Source: Streptococcus mitis (GTDB taxonomy: Bacteria; Bacillota; Bacilli; Lactobacillales; Streptococcaceae). From it: a stretch of DNA of 64,000 nt. Every line of letters starts with the position of its first letter. Positions within the stretch are counted from its first letter, which is position 1. The stretch lies in NCBI RefSeq assembly GCF_000722695.1, contig NZ_JPFU01000013.1:248001-312000 (forward strand), in the 5' to 3' direction. A program made the position numbers and the translations under genes. Of the stretch, positions 10,497 through 21,635 are shown piece after piece. Under the pieces are notes generated by a model, which was not told the DNA's origin, searched no databases, and worked only from the letters and a program-made list of their open reading frames with translations.

Positions 10497-11474
10497 ATGC
10501 TTAAATTAGGTATCATCGGAACAGGAGCTATCAGCCACCACTTCATAGAAGCAGCCCATACCAGTGGAGAATACAAGCTGGTCGCAGTCTATTCTAGACA
10601 ACTAGAAACTGCGGCAACCTTTGCTTCTCGCTACCAGGATATCCAACTCTTTGATCAAGTAGAGGACTTCTTCAAAAGCTCCTTTGATGTAGTCTATATT
10701 GCTAGCCCAAACTCCTTGCATTTTGCTCAGGCAAAAACTGCATTGTCTGCAGGTAAACATGTCATTCTTGAAAAGCCAGCTGTCACTCAGCCACAAGAAT
10801 GGCTGGATCTGATTCATACAGCTGAGAAAAATCACTGTTTTATCTTCGAAGCAGCTCGTAATTATCACGAGGAAGCTTTCACAACTATCAAAAACTTCTT
10901 AGCAGACAAGCAAGTGTTAGGGGCTGATTTCAATTATGCCAAATACTCTTCCAAGATGCCTGACTTGTTGGCTGGTCAGACACCAAATGTCTTTTCAGAC
11001 CGTTTTGCCGGTGGAGCCCTTATGGATTTGGGGATTTATCCCCTCTACGCTGCCGTTCGTCTCTTTGGAAAGGCTCAGGACGCAACCTATCAGGGGCAAC
11101 AGCTTGACAATAGCATTGACCTAAATGGAGACGGCACTCTCTTCTACCCTGACTTTCAAGTTCACATCAAGGCAGGAAAAAACATCACTTCCAATCTTCC
11201 TTGTGAGATTTATACAGCAAATGGAACCTTGACACTCAACACGATTGAACATGTCAGCTCAGCTATTTTTAGCGACCACCAAGGAAATCAAGTCCATCTT
11301 CCTATCCAACAGGCTCCTCATACGATGACTGAGGAAGTCGCTGCATTTGCACAGATGATTCAGCAACCAGACCAGAAACTTTACCAAACTTGGCTAGACG
11401 ATGCAGGCTCTGTTCATGACCTACTATATACCATGCGCCAGACTGCTGGCATTAGATTTGAGGCAGAAAAATGA
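10497..11474 (+). CDS. Gfo/Idh/MocA-family oxidoreductase
   Basis: A 325-residue NAD(P)-dependent dehydrogenase. Rossmann motif LGIIGTGAISHHF lies at residues 3-15 and the family's substrate-region motif EKPAVTQ near residue 96. Substrate unknown; members act on sugars or related diols. Start chosen at the ATG preceded by AAAGGAG; an upstream in-frame ATG would place the -10 box inside the coding region. Its stop overlaps the start of the helicase gene (ATGA), so the two are translationally coupled. Confidence 0.87.
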   Translation: MLKLGIIGTGAISHHFIEAAHTSGEYKLVAVYSRQLETAATFASRYQDIQLFDQVEDFFKSSFDVVYIASPNSLHFAQAKTALSAGKHVILEKPAVTQPQEWLDLIHTAEKNHCFIFEAARNYHEEAFTTIKNFLADKQVLGADFNYAKYSSKMPDLLAGQTPNVFSDRFAGGALMDLGIYPLYAAVRLFGKAQDATYQGQQLDNSIDLNGDGTLFYPDFQVHIKAGKNITSNLPCEIYTANGTLTLNTIEHVSSAIFSDHQGNQVHLPIQQAPHTMTEEVAAFAQMIQQPDQKLYQTWLDDAGSVHDLLYTMRQTAGIRFEAEK

Positions 11475-12553
11475 AAACCAAACTACCGACTGAATGGCAA
11501 GAACTGAGTGACCAACTCGGTTTCCAAGAATTCACCCCCATTCAAACCCAACTATTTGAGCCCTTTCTTGCTGGAGAGAACCTTCTAGGAGTGAGCCCAA
11601 CTGGAACTGGTAAGACCCTAGCTTACCTCCTACCAAGTCTTCTCCGACTACAAAAGAAAAAAGCCCAGCAACTCTTGATTCTAGCACCAAATACAGAACT
11701 AGCTGGACAGATTTTTGATGTATGTAAAACATGGGCAGAAGCCATCGGTTTGACAGCCCAACTCTTCCTATCGGGTTCAAGTCAGAAACGCCAAATTGAA
11801 CGACTCAAAAAAGGACCAGAAATTCTAATCGGTACTCCTGGTCGTATCTTTGAGTTGATTAAATTGAAAAAAATCAAGATGATGAATGTGGAAACCATCA
11901 TCCTGGATGAATTCGACCAATTGCTAGATGATTCTCAGATTCACTTTGTCGAGAAAATCACTCACTACGCACCGCGTGACCACCAACTGGTCTACATGAG
12001 TGCGACGACCAAGTTTGACCAAGAAAAGATTGCGCCTAACACACGTATCATTGATCTTTCTGACCAAAAATTGGACAACATCCAACATTTCTATATGCAG
12101 GTAGATCAACGTCACAGAGTGGATATGCTACGAAAACTAGCTCATGTAGAGGATTTTCGTGGTCTGGTCTTCTTTAACAGTCTATCAGACCTTGGAAGCG
12201 CAGAAGAAAAACTACAGTATCGGGATATCTTGGCTGTTTCTCTAGCTAGTGATGTCAATGTTAAATTTAGAAAAGTCATCTTAGAAAAGTTTAAAGACAA
12301 ACAACTAACCCTGCTTCTTGCAACAGACCTTTTGGCTCGTGGAATTGATATCGATAGCCTCGAATGTGTTGTAAACTTTGATGTCCCTAGAGATATCGAA
12401 ACATATACTCACCGTGCTGGCCGTACAGGTCGTATGGGCAAGGAAGGTTATGTTATCACTCTCGTCACTCATCCAGAAGAAATCAAAAAACTCAAGAAGT
12501 TTGCAATCGTACGTGAAATTGTCCTAAAAAATCAAGAACTCTATATCAAATAA
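11471..12553 (+). CDS. DEAD-box RNA helicase
   Basis: A 360-residue ATP-dependent RNA helicase with two RecA-like domains. Visible motifs are the Q-motif region (GFQEFTPIQTQ), Walker A SPTGTGKT, motif II as DEFD instead of DEAD, motif III SAT, ARGID, and HRAGRTGRMG. It is a short, minimal helicase with no C-terminal RNA-binding extension. The last base of the upstream stop overlaps its ATG. The target RNA is unknown. Confidence 0.9.
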   Translation: MKTKLPTEWQELSDQLGFQEFTPIQTQLFEPFLAGENLLGVSPTGTGKTLAYLLPSLLRLQKKKAQQLLILAPNTELAGQIFDVCKTWAEAIGLTAQLFLSGSSQKRQIERLKKGPEILIGTPGRIFELIKLKKIKMMNVETIILDEFDQLLDDSQIHFVEKITHYAPRDHQLVYMSATTKFDQEKIAPNTRIIDLSDQKLDNIQHFYMQVDQRHRVDMLRKLAHVEDFRGLVFFNSLSDLGSAEEKLQYRDILAVSLASDVNVKFRKVILEKFKDKQLTLLLATDLLARGIDIDSLECVVNFDVPRDIETYTHRAGRTGRMGKEGYVITLVTHPEEIKKLKKFAIVREIVLKNQELYIK

Positions 12554-12562
12554 AGCCCAATT

Positions 12563-12594
12563 GCTCTATGCACATCTAGTGTATGGAGCTTTTT
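12563..12594 (+). terminator. Terminator of the oxidoreductase-helicase operon
   Basis: An 11-bp stem GCTCTATGCAC / GTGTATGGAGC with two G-T pairs, a 5-base loop and a T5 tail, 10 bases after the helicase stop codon. Confidence 0.85.
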
Positions 12595-12631
12595 CTGTAA
12601 GCAATTCTTTCATTTTAGTTCAATATCAGAA

Positions 12632-12661
12632 AAAAAGAACCTTGCAAAGCAAGATTCTTTT
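12632..12661 (-). terminator. Terminator of tuf
   Basis: AAAAGAA-C-CTTGC, loop AAA, GCAAG-A-TTCTTTT; a 12-bp stem with one mismatch followed by T residues on the minus strand, about 43 bases after the tuf stop codon. Confidence 0.75.
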
Positions 12662-12704
12662 AGTGTCTGACTTAAATAATTGTTCTTCTGGGAACTAAAT
12701 CGAA

Positions 12705-13901
12705 TTAAGCTTCGATTTCTGTAACCATACCTGAACCAACAGTACGTCCACCCTCACGGATAGAGAATGTAGTACCTTGTTCTACGGCGATTGGGTGGAT
12801 CAACTCAACGTCGATTGTCACGTTATCACCAGGCATTACCATTTCAGTACCTGCTGGAAGTTCGATTGAACCTGTAACGTCAGTAGTACGGAAGTAGAAT
12901 TGTGGACGGTAGTTGTTGAAGAATGGAGTGTGACGTCCACCTTCTTCTTTAGTAAGGATGTAAACTTCACCTTTGAATTTAGTGTGTGGGTTGATTGAAC
13001 CTGGTTTAGCGATAACTTGTCCACGTTCGATTTCATCACGTTGAACACCACGAAGAAGGACACCTACGTTATCTCCGGCAAGACCTTCGTCAAGTTGTTT
13101 ACGGAACATTTCAACACCAGTAACAACTGCTTTTTGAGTTTCTTCTTTGATACCAACGATTTCGATTTCGTCGTTGACTTTAACGATACCACGGTCGATA
13201 CGTCCTGAAGCAACTGTACCACGTCCAGTGATTGAGAATACGTCCTCGACTGGAAGAAGCAATGGTTTGTCAGTGTCACGTTCTGGTTCTGGGATGTACT
13301 CATCAACTGTGTTCATCAATTCCATAACGATGTCTTCGTATTTAGAGTCACCTTCAAGGGCTTTAAGAGCTGAACCTTGGATAACTGGAAGATCGTCACC
13401 TGGGAAGTCGTATTCTGACAATAGGTCACGGATTTCCATTTCAACCAATTCAAGCAATTCTTCGTCGTCAACCAAGTCAACTTTGTTCATGAAGACGATA
13501 AGGTGTTTAACACCAACCTGACGTGAAAGAAGGATGTGCTCACGAGTTTGTGGCATTGGTCCGTCAGTTGAAGCTACTACAAGGATAGCTCCGTCCATTT
13601 GAGCAGCACCAGTGATCATGTTTTTAACGTAGTCCGCGTGTCCTGGAGCGTCGATGTGAGCGTAGTGACGTTTTTCAGTTTCGTACTCAACGTGCGCAGT
13701 GTTGATTGTGATACCGCGTTCGCGTTCTTCTGGAGCAGCATCGATAGACGCATAGTCTTTAGGTTGGTTAACTGATGAAGGCAAGCGACGTGCCAAAACA
13801 GTTGTGATAGCTGCAGTTAGGGTAGTTTTACCGTGGTCAACGTGTCCGATAGTACCAATGTTAACGTGTGGTTTACTACGATCGTATTTTTCTTTTGCCA
13901 T
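12705..13901 (-). CDS. tuf: Elongation factor Tu
   Basis: A GTPase that delivers aminoacyl-tRNA to the ribosome. With the start at [14 protein letters not shown] it has 398 residues, as in other streptococci. G1 GHVDHGKT, G2 RGITI, G3 DAPGHADY and G4 NKVD are all seen. The upstream ATG at 13919 is rejected because GGAGG, the ribosome site, falls just after it. Promoter at 13973-14000; a group II intron ends about 78 bases upstream of that promoter. Confidence 0.98.
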   Translation of the reverse strand: MAKEKYDRSKPHVNIGTIGHVDHGKTTLTAAITTVLARRLPSSVNQPKDYASIDAAPEERERGITINTAHVEYETEKRHYAHIDAPGHADYVKNMITGAAQMDGAILVVASTDGPMPQTREHILLSRQVGVKHLIVFMNKVDLVDDEELLELVEMEIRDLLSEYDFPGDDLPVIQGSALKALEGDSKYEDIVMELMNTVDEYIPEPERDTDKPLLLPVEDVFSITGRGTVASGRIDRGIVKVNDEIEIVGIKEETQKAVVTGVEMFRKQLDEGLAGDNVGVLLRGVQRDEIERGQVIAKPGSINPHTKFKGEVYILTKEEGGRHTPFFNNYRPQFYFRTTDVTGSIELPAGTEMVMPGDNVTIDVELIHPIAVEQGTTFSIREGGRTVGSGMVTEIEA

Positions 13902-13972
13902 TTGAGTAAAAGCCTCCAATAAAATATATTTTATAGATAGACAGTAGGCAATACAGTCTAACTTTCCTTACT

Positions 13973-14000
13973 ATTTTATCAAATTTCAGCTAAATTGCAA
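13973..14000 (-). promoter_or_regulatory. Promoter of tuf
   Basis: Minus strand TTGCAA, 16 bases, TAAAAT preceded by TGA (extended -10). The leader to the tuf start is about 65 bases. The promoter is intact although a group II intron lies just upstream. Confidence 0.7.
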
Positions 14001-14142
14001 GTGTTTTACAAAGTTTTTGTGAATTATTCTTAATCTGCTAATCTAAACGACACTTCTACTCCTATCACTTAGCTAAAATCGAGTAGGGGATAATCTCTAG
14101 CCCCTCTCACACCACCGTACGTGCCGTTCGGCATACGGCGGT

Positions 14143-15420
14143 TCAACTAACTTTTAACGCATGTCGTTCAAGGTAATAATCCAAACACGAAACCAGTCCA
14201 CGTTTTTCAAGGACTGGTTTTGATATAGCACGTTTAAGTACCGACTTCTGAGCTACTAATTGATAGTGGTCACCCCAGCCAGATACCTTATCTGCTATCC
14301 ATTTAGGAACCCCTAACTTAAGCAATCCCCATAATCGTCTAGATTTCTTCTTCCATTGCTTCCAGATAATCACTCGTAGGCGAGTGCGCAAGCGCTCATC
14401 TATGCTGGTGACTATACTTTTCATATTTCCCAATGAGAAATAGTTTATCCATCCTCGAATAGACAAATTCAGTTGCTCAATACGTCTTGTTAAGTCTATA
14501 CTCCACTTCCTCTGTGTTAGTTTCTTCAATTTAAGCTTAAATCTCCGAACACTATCTTGATGGGGGCGACTTTTCCAACCAGCTGATGATTTCCAGAACC
14601 CGAAACCTAAATATTTCAACTCTCTTGGTCTGGTAATCTTAGTCTTGGTTATGTTTACTTTCAAACCTAGCCGTTTCTCAATAAAACGACTGACTGAATA
14701 CATCACACGCTTAGCGGCAGCCTCGCTTCCGACCGTAATCACACAATCATCTGCGTAGCGCACAAATCGAAGTCCCCTCTTTTCTAATTCCTTATCCAAT
14801 TCATTAAGCATGATATTGGATAAGAGAGGAGATAAATTTCCTCCCTGTGGTGTGCCAATTAGCGTTTTATGACGCTTACCGTTAATGATAACACCTGAAT
14901 GAAGATACTTACGAATCAAGGATTCCGTATCTCCGTCTTCGATAATGTTATGTACTAAGGACATCAATCTATCTTGAGGAACTGTATCGAAGAATTTCTC
15001 TAGGTCTATATCCACTATCCACTCATAGCCGTCATTTAAGTACTCTAAGAGCTTCATGATGGCTTTTTCAAATGACCGATTTGGTCGGAACCCATAACTC
15101 GTTTCAGAGAAATGGGGTTCACAAATAGGGCTAATGACTTGAACAATGGCCTGTTGAATCATTCTATCCATAACCGTTGGAATTCCTAGTTGACGGATGC
15201 CTCCGTTTGGTTTGGGAATCTCAACTCTGAGAACTGGTTGAGGCTTATATTTTCTTTGTTTTATCCGTTCCTTAGTCGGGCGCCAGTTTTGTCTGAGATA
15301 ATTATCCATCTCTTCGATAGTAATTCCATCAATCCCAGCTGAGCCCTTATTGGATTTTACTTGATTGTAGGCTTCCAGCATATTTTCGCGTGATAATATC
15401 TTATCTAGCAATTTTGACAT
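14143..15420 (-). CDS. ltrA: Group II intron reverse transcriptase/maturase
   Basis: A 425-residue intron-encoded protein that helps splicing and reverse-transcribes the intron into new sites. Reverse-transcriptase blocks include GIDGIT (29-34), GIPTVMDRMIQQ (79-90), DIDLEKFFD, GTPQGGNLSPLL (189-200) and the catalytic YADD (222-225). A maturase/thumb domain with GLRGW-like SIRGWINYF follows. No HNH endonuclease domain is present at the C-terminus, which fits class C introns. It is uninterrupted, so the element may be active. Confidence 0.93.
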   Translation of the reverse strand: MSKLLDKILSRENMLEAYNQVKSNKGSAGIDGITIEEMDNYLRQNWRPTKERIKQRKYKPQPVLRVEIPKPNGGIRQLGIPTVMDRMIQQAIVQVISPICEPHFSETSYGFRPNRSFEKAIMKLLEYLNDGYEWIVDIDLEKFFDTVPQDRLMSLVHNIIEDGDTESLIRKYLHSGVIINGKRHKTLIGTPQGGNLSPLLSNIMLNELDKELEKRGLRFVRYADDCVITVGSEAAAKRVMYSVSRFIEKRLGLKVNITKTKITRPRELKYLGFGFWKSSAGWKSRPHQDSVRRFKLKLKKLTQRKWSIDLTRRIEQLNLSIRGWINYFSLGNMKSIVTSIDERLRTRLRVIIWKQWKKKSRRLWGLLKLGVPKWIADKVSGWGDHYQLVAQKSVLKRAISKPVLEKRGLVSCLDYYLERHALKVS

Positions 15421-15935
15421 GTGCGTATTCCTTTCTTGTTTTGGTGCCTGAGGGACATCTTATATTGGTGAACCTTCATCTAGTCAATACGTGATAGAGT
15501 CCAGTTCTATCAGACCGCTCGTTTTACAGACACAAGTGAAGTAGGATTACTTCAATTAGTTGTTCACCCCTTCGCTCCACTTCCATTACAGAAGTTTCCT
15601 CACTACTATGGGCTCGGCTGACTTCTCATGATTCGTTGTTACTACGCTTTCAGCGCTCATGAGACCTCACGGGATAAGTTGTACATCTTTCCTCGTTTAC
15701 TCTCGTGATTTACGCATATAGGTTACGACTACCTTTTTGGACTTTAGAGTTTTAGGCCCCCTTATCCGCTATATACGCCTTACTATCACGTTCCTGTTCG
15801 TAGAGCCACGATTTCGCTATCCCTTCCTCTCCCCGCTACCTCACGATAGTCAGGCTTGGGAATCGCTATTGGGTTCACCGGTAGCGGGTGCCCACGGAGG
15901 ACTTACACCTCAGATGTACGACATGCCCGTCGTAC
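15421..15935 (-). ncRNA. 5' ribozyme part of the group II intron
   Basis: About 515 bases between the intron 5' end and the maturase start hold intron RNA domains I to early IV rather than a protein. The strand reads GAGGTGTAAGTCCTC and other short self-complementary pieces typical of domain I. An apparent open frame on the opposite strand here is not a gene. Confidence 0.75.
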
Positions 15936-15947
15936 CAAAAAGAAAAA

Positions 15948-15962
15948 TCAGGAATTTCCTGA
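15948..15962 (-). terminator. Terminator of the AI-2E family gene, group II intron target
   Basis: Short hairpin TCAGGA / TCCTGA followed on the minus strand by TTTTTCTTTTT, ending 3-4 bases after the stop codon. The intron begins right after the T-tract. Confidence 0.7.
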
Positions 15963-15965
15963 CTT

Positions 15966-17075
15966 TTACTTGGATAATTCTCTTTCTCGTTCTTTCATTA
16001 TTTTATGATTTTCATACAAGCGAGATAAGAACTTAGAAATTTCTTTTAAGATAGAATAAGTTGGTACAGCGACAATCATACCAATGACGCCATAGATGTT
16101 ACTTGATAATAAAAGTAATACTAAAATCGTAATTGGATGAACCTTCATCACTCCGCCAACGATTCGAGGGTAAAGGATGTTCCCATCCACTTGCTGAACA
16201 ATCAGCATATAAATAACTGCAATCAGCATTCTATGAGGATCAGTAAAGACATTTGCGATAATCATTGGAATCAGGCCGATACTTGGTCCTACATACGGAA
16301 TGAGATTGGCCAATCCTGAAAAGATGGCAAAGACCAAAGCGTATTTTAAACCGATTACGCTATATCCGATAAAGGCCAAACAACCAATAATAATCGCATC
16401 AATGGCGACTCCACTAATATATCGAGCAATTGTCGCATTCAAATTTTTTAAGAGGCCTGCAATATGCAACTTATCTCTCTTTAAAACAGTACGTTCAAGC
16501 ATCGGTAAAAATTTGTGACCATCTAACAAAAAATAAACCAAAAACACAGGTGTCATGATAATAATTAAAATAGTACTAAAAAGAGCTGATAGGATACTTC
16601 CTACACTATTCGTCACACTATTTAGGATATTTTGTAAAATATCCACATAGGAGAGATTTAACTGTTGAATAGTCGCTTGAATATCTAAATTTTGAAAGGC
16701 TGGATAAGTAGATAAATCCAAAATCAAATCTTGTAAACGGCTGTAGATAGTCTGGCTAGTCGCAATCAAGCTGGTCAACTGATTGACCAAAATCGGTAAG
16801 AGATAGACTATCCCAATGACAAGCCCCCAAACCAAAGAACACAAAGTTAGTAGAATACCAATGATACGATTAATTTTGAAATACTTTTGTAAAAAATTTA
16901 CAATAGGATTGGTCAAATAATATAAAAAACCACCCAATAAAAATGGAATCATTATGGTGTTCGCTACACTTACAAAAGGCGTAATAATCGCCCCCATCTC
17001 TCTCCATAAATAAAAGATGATGGTTAATAATAAAATCTCACTGGTCCAAAAAAATAATTTATTCTTACGAAACAT
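15966..17075 (-). CDS. AI-2E family transporter (UPF0118 membrane protein)
   Basis: A 369-residue polytopic membrane protein with about eight hydrophobic segments, including a long C-terminal run with GLANLIPYVGPSIGLIP and QVDGNILYPRIVGG, the family hallmarks. The family name comes from a proposed autoinducer-2 exporter; other members act as ion transporters, so the substrate is open. Single gene, divergent from dacA. Confidence 0.83.
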   Translation of the reverse strand: MFRKNKLFFWTSEILLLTIIFYLWREMGAIITPFVSVANTIMIPFLLGGFLYYLTNPIVNFLQKYFKINRIIGILLTLCSLVWGLVIGIVYLLPILVNQLTSLIATSQTIYSRLQDLILDLSTYPAFQNLDIQATIQQLNLSYVDILQNILNSVTNSVGSILSALFSTILIIIMTPVFLVYFLLDGHKFLPMLERTVLKRDKLHIAGLLKNLNATIARYISGVAIDAIIIGCLAFIGYSVIGLKYALVFAIFSGLANLIPYVGPSIGLIPMIIANVFTDPHRMLIAVIYMLIVQQVDGNILYPRIVGGVMKVHPITILVLLLLSSNIYGVIGMIVAVPTYSILKEISKFLSRLYENHKIMKERERELSK

Positions 17076-17177
17076 GAGCTACCTCCATTCATCTATTTTA
17101 CCATACTTTCAAAAAAGCTTCTTTCTTCTATCATGAAACTGGGAATATTTTTTCCTTTATGTTAGAATAAACTTACT

Positions 17178-18419
17178 ATGAAAAAAATCATTTTAACTCT
17201 ACTAAGCTTATCCGTGATTGGCTCAGCATCTACTGTTGCTGCTCAAGATTTTAATATTGCTGCAAAACATGCCATTGCTGTTGAAGCAAATACTGGTAAA
17301 ATTCTCTATGAGAAAGATGCAACCCAGCCAGTCGAAATCGCTTCTATTACAAAACTACTGACAGTCTACCTTGTTTATGATGCATTAGATAAAGGAACAA
17401 TCACCTTATCAACTCCTGTAGATATTTCTGATTATCCTTATAAGCTAACAACAAATTCTGAAGCAAGTAACGTTCCTATGGAAGCTCGTAATTATACCGT
17501 CGAACAACTACTGGAAGCAACACTAGTATCTAGTGCCAACAGCGCCGCCATTGCTCTAGCTGAGAAAATTGCTGGCTCAGAAAAAGACTTCGTCGATATG
17601 ATGCGGGCAAAACTCTTGGAATGGGGAATTCAGGATGCCACTGTTGTCAATACGACAGGTCTTAACAATGAAACTCTAGGGGATAACATTTACCCAGGTT
17701 CTAAAAAAGATGAAGAAAATAAGCTTAGTGCTTATGATGTCGCTATTGTTGCTCGTAACCTCATCAAAAAGTACCCACAAGTCTTGGAAATCACCAAAAA
17801 ACCTTCTTCTACTTTTGCTGGAATGACAATCACTTCTACTAACTACATGTTAGAAGGAATGCCTGCTCATCGGGGGGGCTTTGACGGACTTAAGACAGGA
17901 ACGACAGACAAAGCTGGTGAATCTTTTGTTGGTACTACTGTCGAGAAAGGAATGAGGGTTATTACAGTTGTTTTGAATGCAGACCATCAAGACAATAATC
18001 CTTACGCTCGGTTTACAGCTACATCTTCACTAATGGATTATATCTCTTCTACATTCACACTTCGCAAAATCGTTCAAAAAGGCGATGCCTATCAAGATAG
18101 CAAAGTCCCTGTACAAGATGGAAAAGAAGATACCGTCACTGCTGTTGCCAAAGATGATATCACTCTAATTGAACGTGTTGGGAATCAATCTTCCCAATCT
18201 GTTCAATTCACACCTGATTCCAAAGCAATCCCAGCACCACTTGAAGCTGGAACAGTAGTTGGCCATTTGAATTATGAAGACAAGGATTTGATTGGTCAAG
18301 GTTACATTACCACTGAACGTCCTAGTTTCGAAATGCTAGCAGAAAAGAATGTTGAAAAAGCCTTCTTCTTAAAAGTTTGGTGGAATCAGTTTATCCGCTT
18401 CATCAACGAAAAATTATAA
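17178..18419 (+). CDS. dacA: D-alanyl-D-alanine carboxypeptidase (PBP3)
   Basis: Low-molecular-weight penicillin-binding protein that trims the terminal D-Ala of peptidoglycan stem peptides and so controls cross-linking. A signal peptide ends near residue 22 (VAA). The three active-site motifs are SITK (serine about residue 56), SAN (about 118-120) and KTGT (about 239). A C-terminal beta domain and a short amphipathic tail (FLKVWWNQFIRFINEKL) for membrane attachment follow. 413 residues, normal. Confidence 0.96.
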   Translation: MKKIILTLLSLSVIGSASTVAAQDFNIAAKHAIAVEANTGKILYEKDATQPVEIASITKLLTVYLVYDALDKGTITLSTPVDISDYPYKLTTNSEASNVPMEARNYTVEQLLEATLVSSANSAAIALAEKIAGSEKDFVDMMRAKLLEWGIQDATVVNTTGLNNETLGDNIYPGSKKDEENKLSAYDVAIVARNLIKKYPQVLEITKKPSSTFAGMTITSTNYMLEGMPAHRGGFDGLKTGTTDKAGESFVGTTVEKGMRVITVVLNADHQDNNPYARFTATSSLMDYISSTFTLRKIVQKGDAYQDSKVPVQDGKEDTVTAVAKDDITLIERVGNQSSQSVQFTPDSKAIPAPLEAGTVVGHLNYEDKDLIGQGYITTERPSFEMLAEKNVEKAFFLKVWWNQFIRFINEKL

Positions 18420-18448
18420 AAAAATCGCGATTTAAACCGTGATTTTTT
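18419..18448. terminator. Terminator between dacA and sufB (convergent)
   Basis: AAAAAATCGCG / CGTGATTTTTT stem with one G-T pair and an 8-base loop, flanked by A and T runs so it can work for dacA and possibly for the suf operon. Confidence 0.8.
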
Positions 18449-18501
18449 GTTACAAGTTCATCTTCAAAGTTCTTGATTTTGGGTAAATCTAAAATCAAAT
18501 T

Positions 18502-19914
18502 TTACCCAACTGATCCTTCCATCTCATAGCTAATCAAACGATTAAGCTCAACTGCATATTCCATTGGAAGCTCTTTTGTAAATGGTTCTACAAATCCCAT
18601 AACAATCATCTCAGTTGCCTCAGATTCTGACAATCCACGGCTCATGAGGTAATACAATTGTTCTTCTGAAATCTTAGATACTTTGGCTTCGTGTTCCAAA
18701 GCCACTTGCGAGTTGTGAATTTCATTAAATGGAATAGTATCTGATGCTGACAAGTCATCCATGATAATGGTATCACACTCGATGTGAGAGACAGATTTCT
18801 TAGAGTTTTTATTAAAGGTTACTTGTCCACGGTAGTCAACCTTACCTCCACCTTTAGCGATTGATTTAGACACGATAGACGAGCTTGTATGTGGAGCGTT
18901 GTGAATCATCTTAGCACCAGTGTCCTGGTGTTGCCCTGCATTAGCAAAGGCAATAGAAAGCATAGTACCACGCGCTCCTTCTCCATCAAGGTAAACAGAT
19001 GGGTATTTCATAGTCGTTTTGGCACCCAAGTTCCCATCAATCCACTCAACAGTAGCATCCTTTTGAGCTTTAGCACGTTTGGTTACCAAGTTATAGACGT
19101 TATCAGACCAGTTTTGGATGGTTGTATAACGCATATAAGCACCATCCAAGGCAAAAATTTCTACGATGGCAGCATGCAAACTGTTACTTGAATAAGTTGG
19201 CGCTGTACATCCTTCTACGTAGTGGACACTTGCTCCCTCATCAACGATAATCAAGGTACGTTCAAACTGACCAGTATTCTCGTTGTTGATACGGAAGTAA
19301 GTTTGAAGTGGAATATCCACTTTGACCCCTTTTGGTACGTAGATAAAGGTTCCACCTGACCATACTGCTGAGTTAAGGGCAGCCAACTTATTATCTGTCG
19401 GCGGTACCAACTTAGCGAAGTATTGTTTAAACAAGTCTGGGTATTCCTTGAGGGCAGAATCCGTATCTGTAAATACAATCCCCAATTTTTGGAACTCTTC
19501 CTTCATATTGTGGTAAACCACCTCTGACTCGTACTGGGCAGAGGCACCAGCTAGATAAGCACGCTCAGCTTCTGGAATCCCGATACGTTCAAAGGTTTCT
19601 TTGATTTTTTCAGGAACATCATCCCAAGAACGGGCTGGCTTATCAGATGGTTTTTGGTAGTAGATCAAGTCATCAAAATCAATCTCTGACAAGTCTGCTC
19701 CCCAAGTTTGCATAGGCATTTTTTTGAAGGTTTCGTAAGACTTCAAACGGAATTCTAACATCCACTCAGGTTCTCCCTTTGCAGCTGATAGTTCACGAAT
19801 GACATCTTCATTCAATCCTTTTCCTGTCGATAGGACAGGCTCTACATCGTCATGGAAACCAAATTTATATTCACCAAGGTCAATTGGTTTTGGTTCTACT
19901 CTTTCTTCAGCCAT
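18502..19914 (-). CDS. sufB: Fe-S cluster assembly scaffold protein SufB
   Basis: Part of the SufBCD scaffold on which iron-sulfur clusters are built. 470 residues from [16 protein letters not shown]; this start has AAAGGA upstream, while an in-frame ATG 45 bases earlier has none. Contains the conserved C-terminal [18 protein letters not shown] and the [13 protein letters not shown] region. Last gene of sufC-D-S-U-B. Confidence 0.96.
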   Translation of the reverse strand: MAEERVEPKPIDLGEYKFGFHDDVEPVLSTGKGLNEDVIRELSAAKGEPEWMLEFRLKSYETFKKMPMQTWGADLSEIDFDDLIYYQKPSDKPARSWDDVPEKIKETFERIGIPEAERAYLAGASAQYESEVVYHNMKEEFQKLGIVFTDTDSALKEYPDLFKQYFAKLVPPTDNKLAALNSAVWSGGTFIYVPKGVKVDIPLQTYFRINNENTGQFERTLIIVDEGASVHYVEGCTAPTYSSNSLHAAIVEIFALDGAYMRYTTIQNWSDNVYNLVTKRAKAQKDATVEWIDGNLGAKTTMKYPSVYLDGEGARGTMLSIAFANAGQHQDTGAKMIHNAPHTSSSIVSKSIAKGGGKVDYRGQVTFNKNSKKSVSHIECDTIIMDDLSASDTIPFNEIHNSQVALEHEAKVSKISEEQLYYLMSRGLSESEATEMIVMGFVEPFTKELPMEYAVELNRLISYEMEGSVG

Positions 19915-19971
19915 AATATCCTTTCTTTCATTCTTCATTTCTACTGATTCATAAGACAAAAGAAACTTGTC

Positions 19972-21628
<1,657 letters not shown>

Positions 21629-21635
21629 CTACCCC

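Larger units (their letters stand above)
14078..15935 (-). mobile_element. Group II intron, apparently complete, class C type
   Basis: About 1.86 kb retroelement. The 5' end is proposed at the G starting GTACGAC (15935), whose GTACGAC pairs with GTCGTAC a few bases on. The 3' end carries a domain V hairpin (14112-14142, helix ACCGCCGTA / TACGGTGGT) and a domain VI helix (14078-14110) with a bulged A at 14084, 7 bases from the end, and an AT terminus as group II introns have. It lies directly after the terminator hairpin of the AI-2E family gene, the preferred site of class C introns. Ends are exact only to a base or two. Confidence 0.85.

Noticed and set aside
15737..16036. Plus-strand open frame of 99 codons
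   Set aside because: It lies over the group II intron 5' RNA and runs into the AI-2E gene on the other strand; not a gene.
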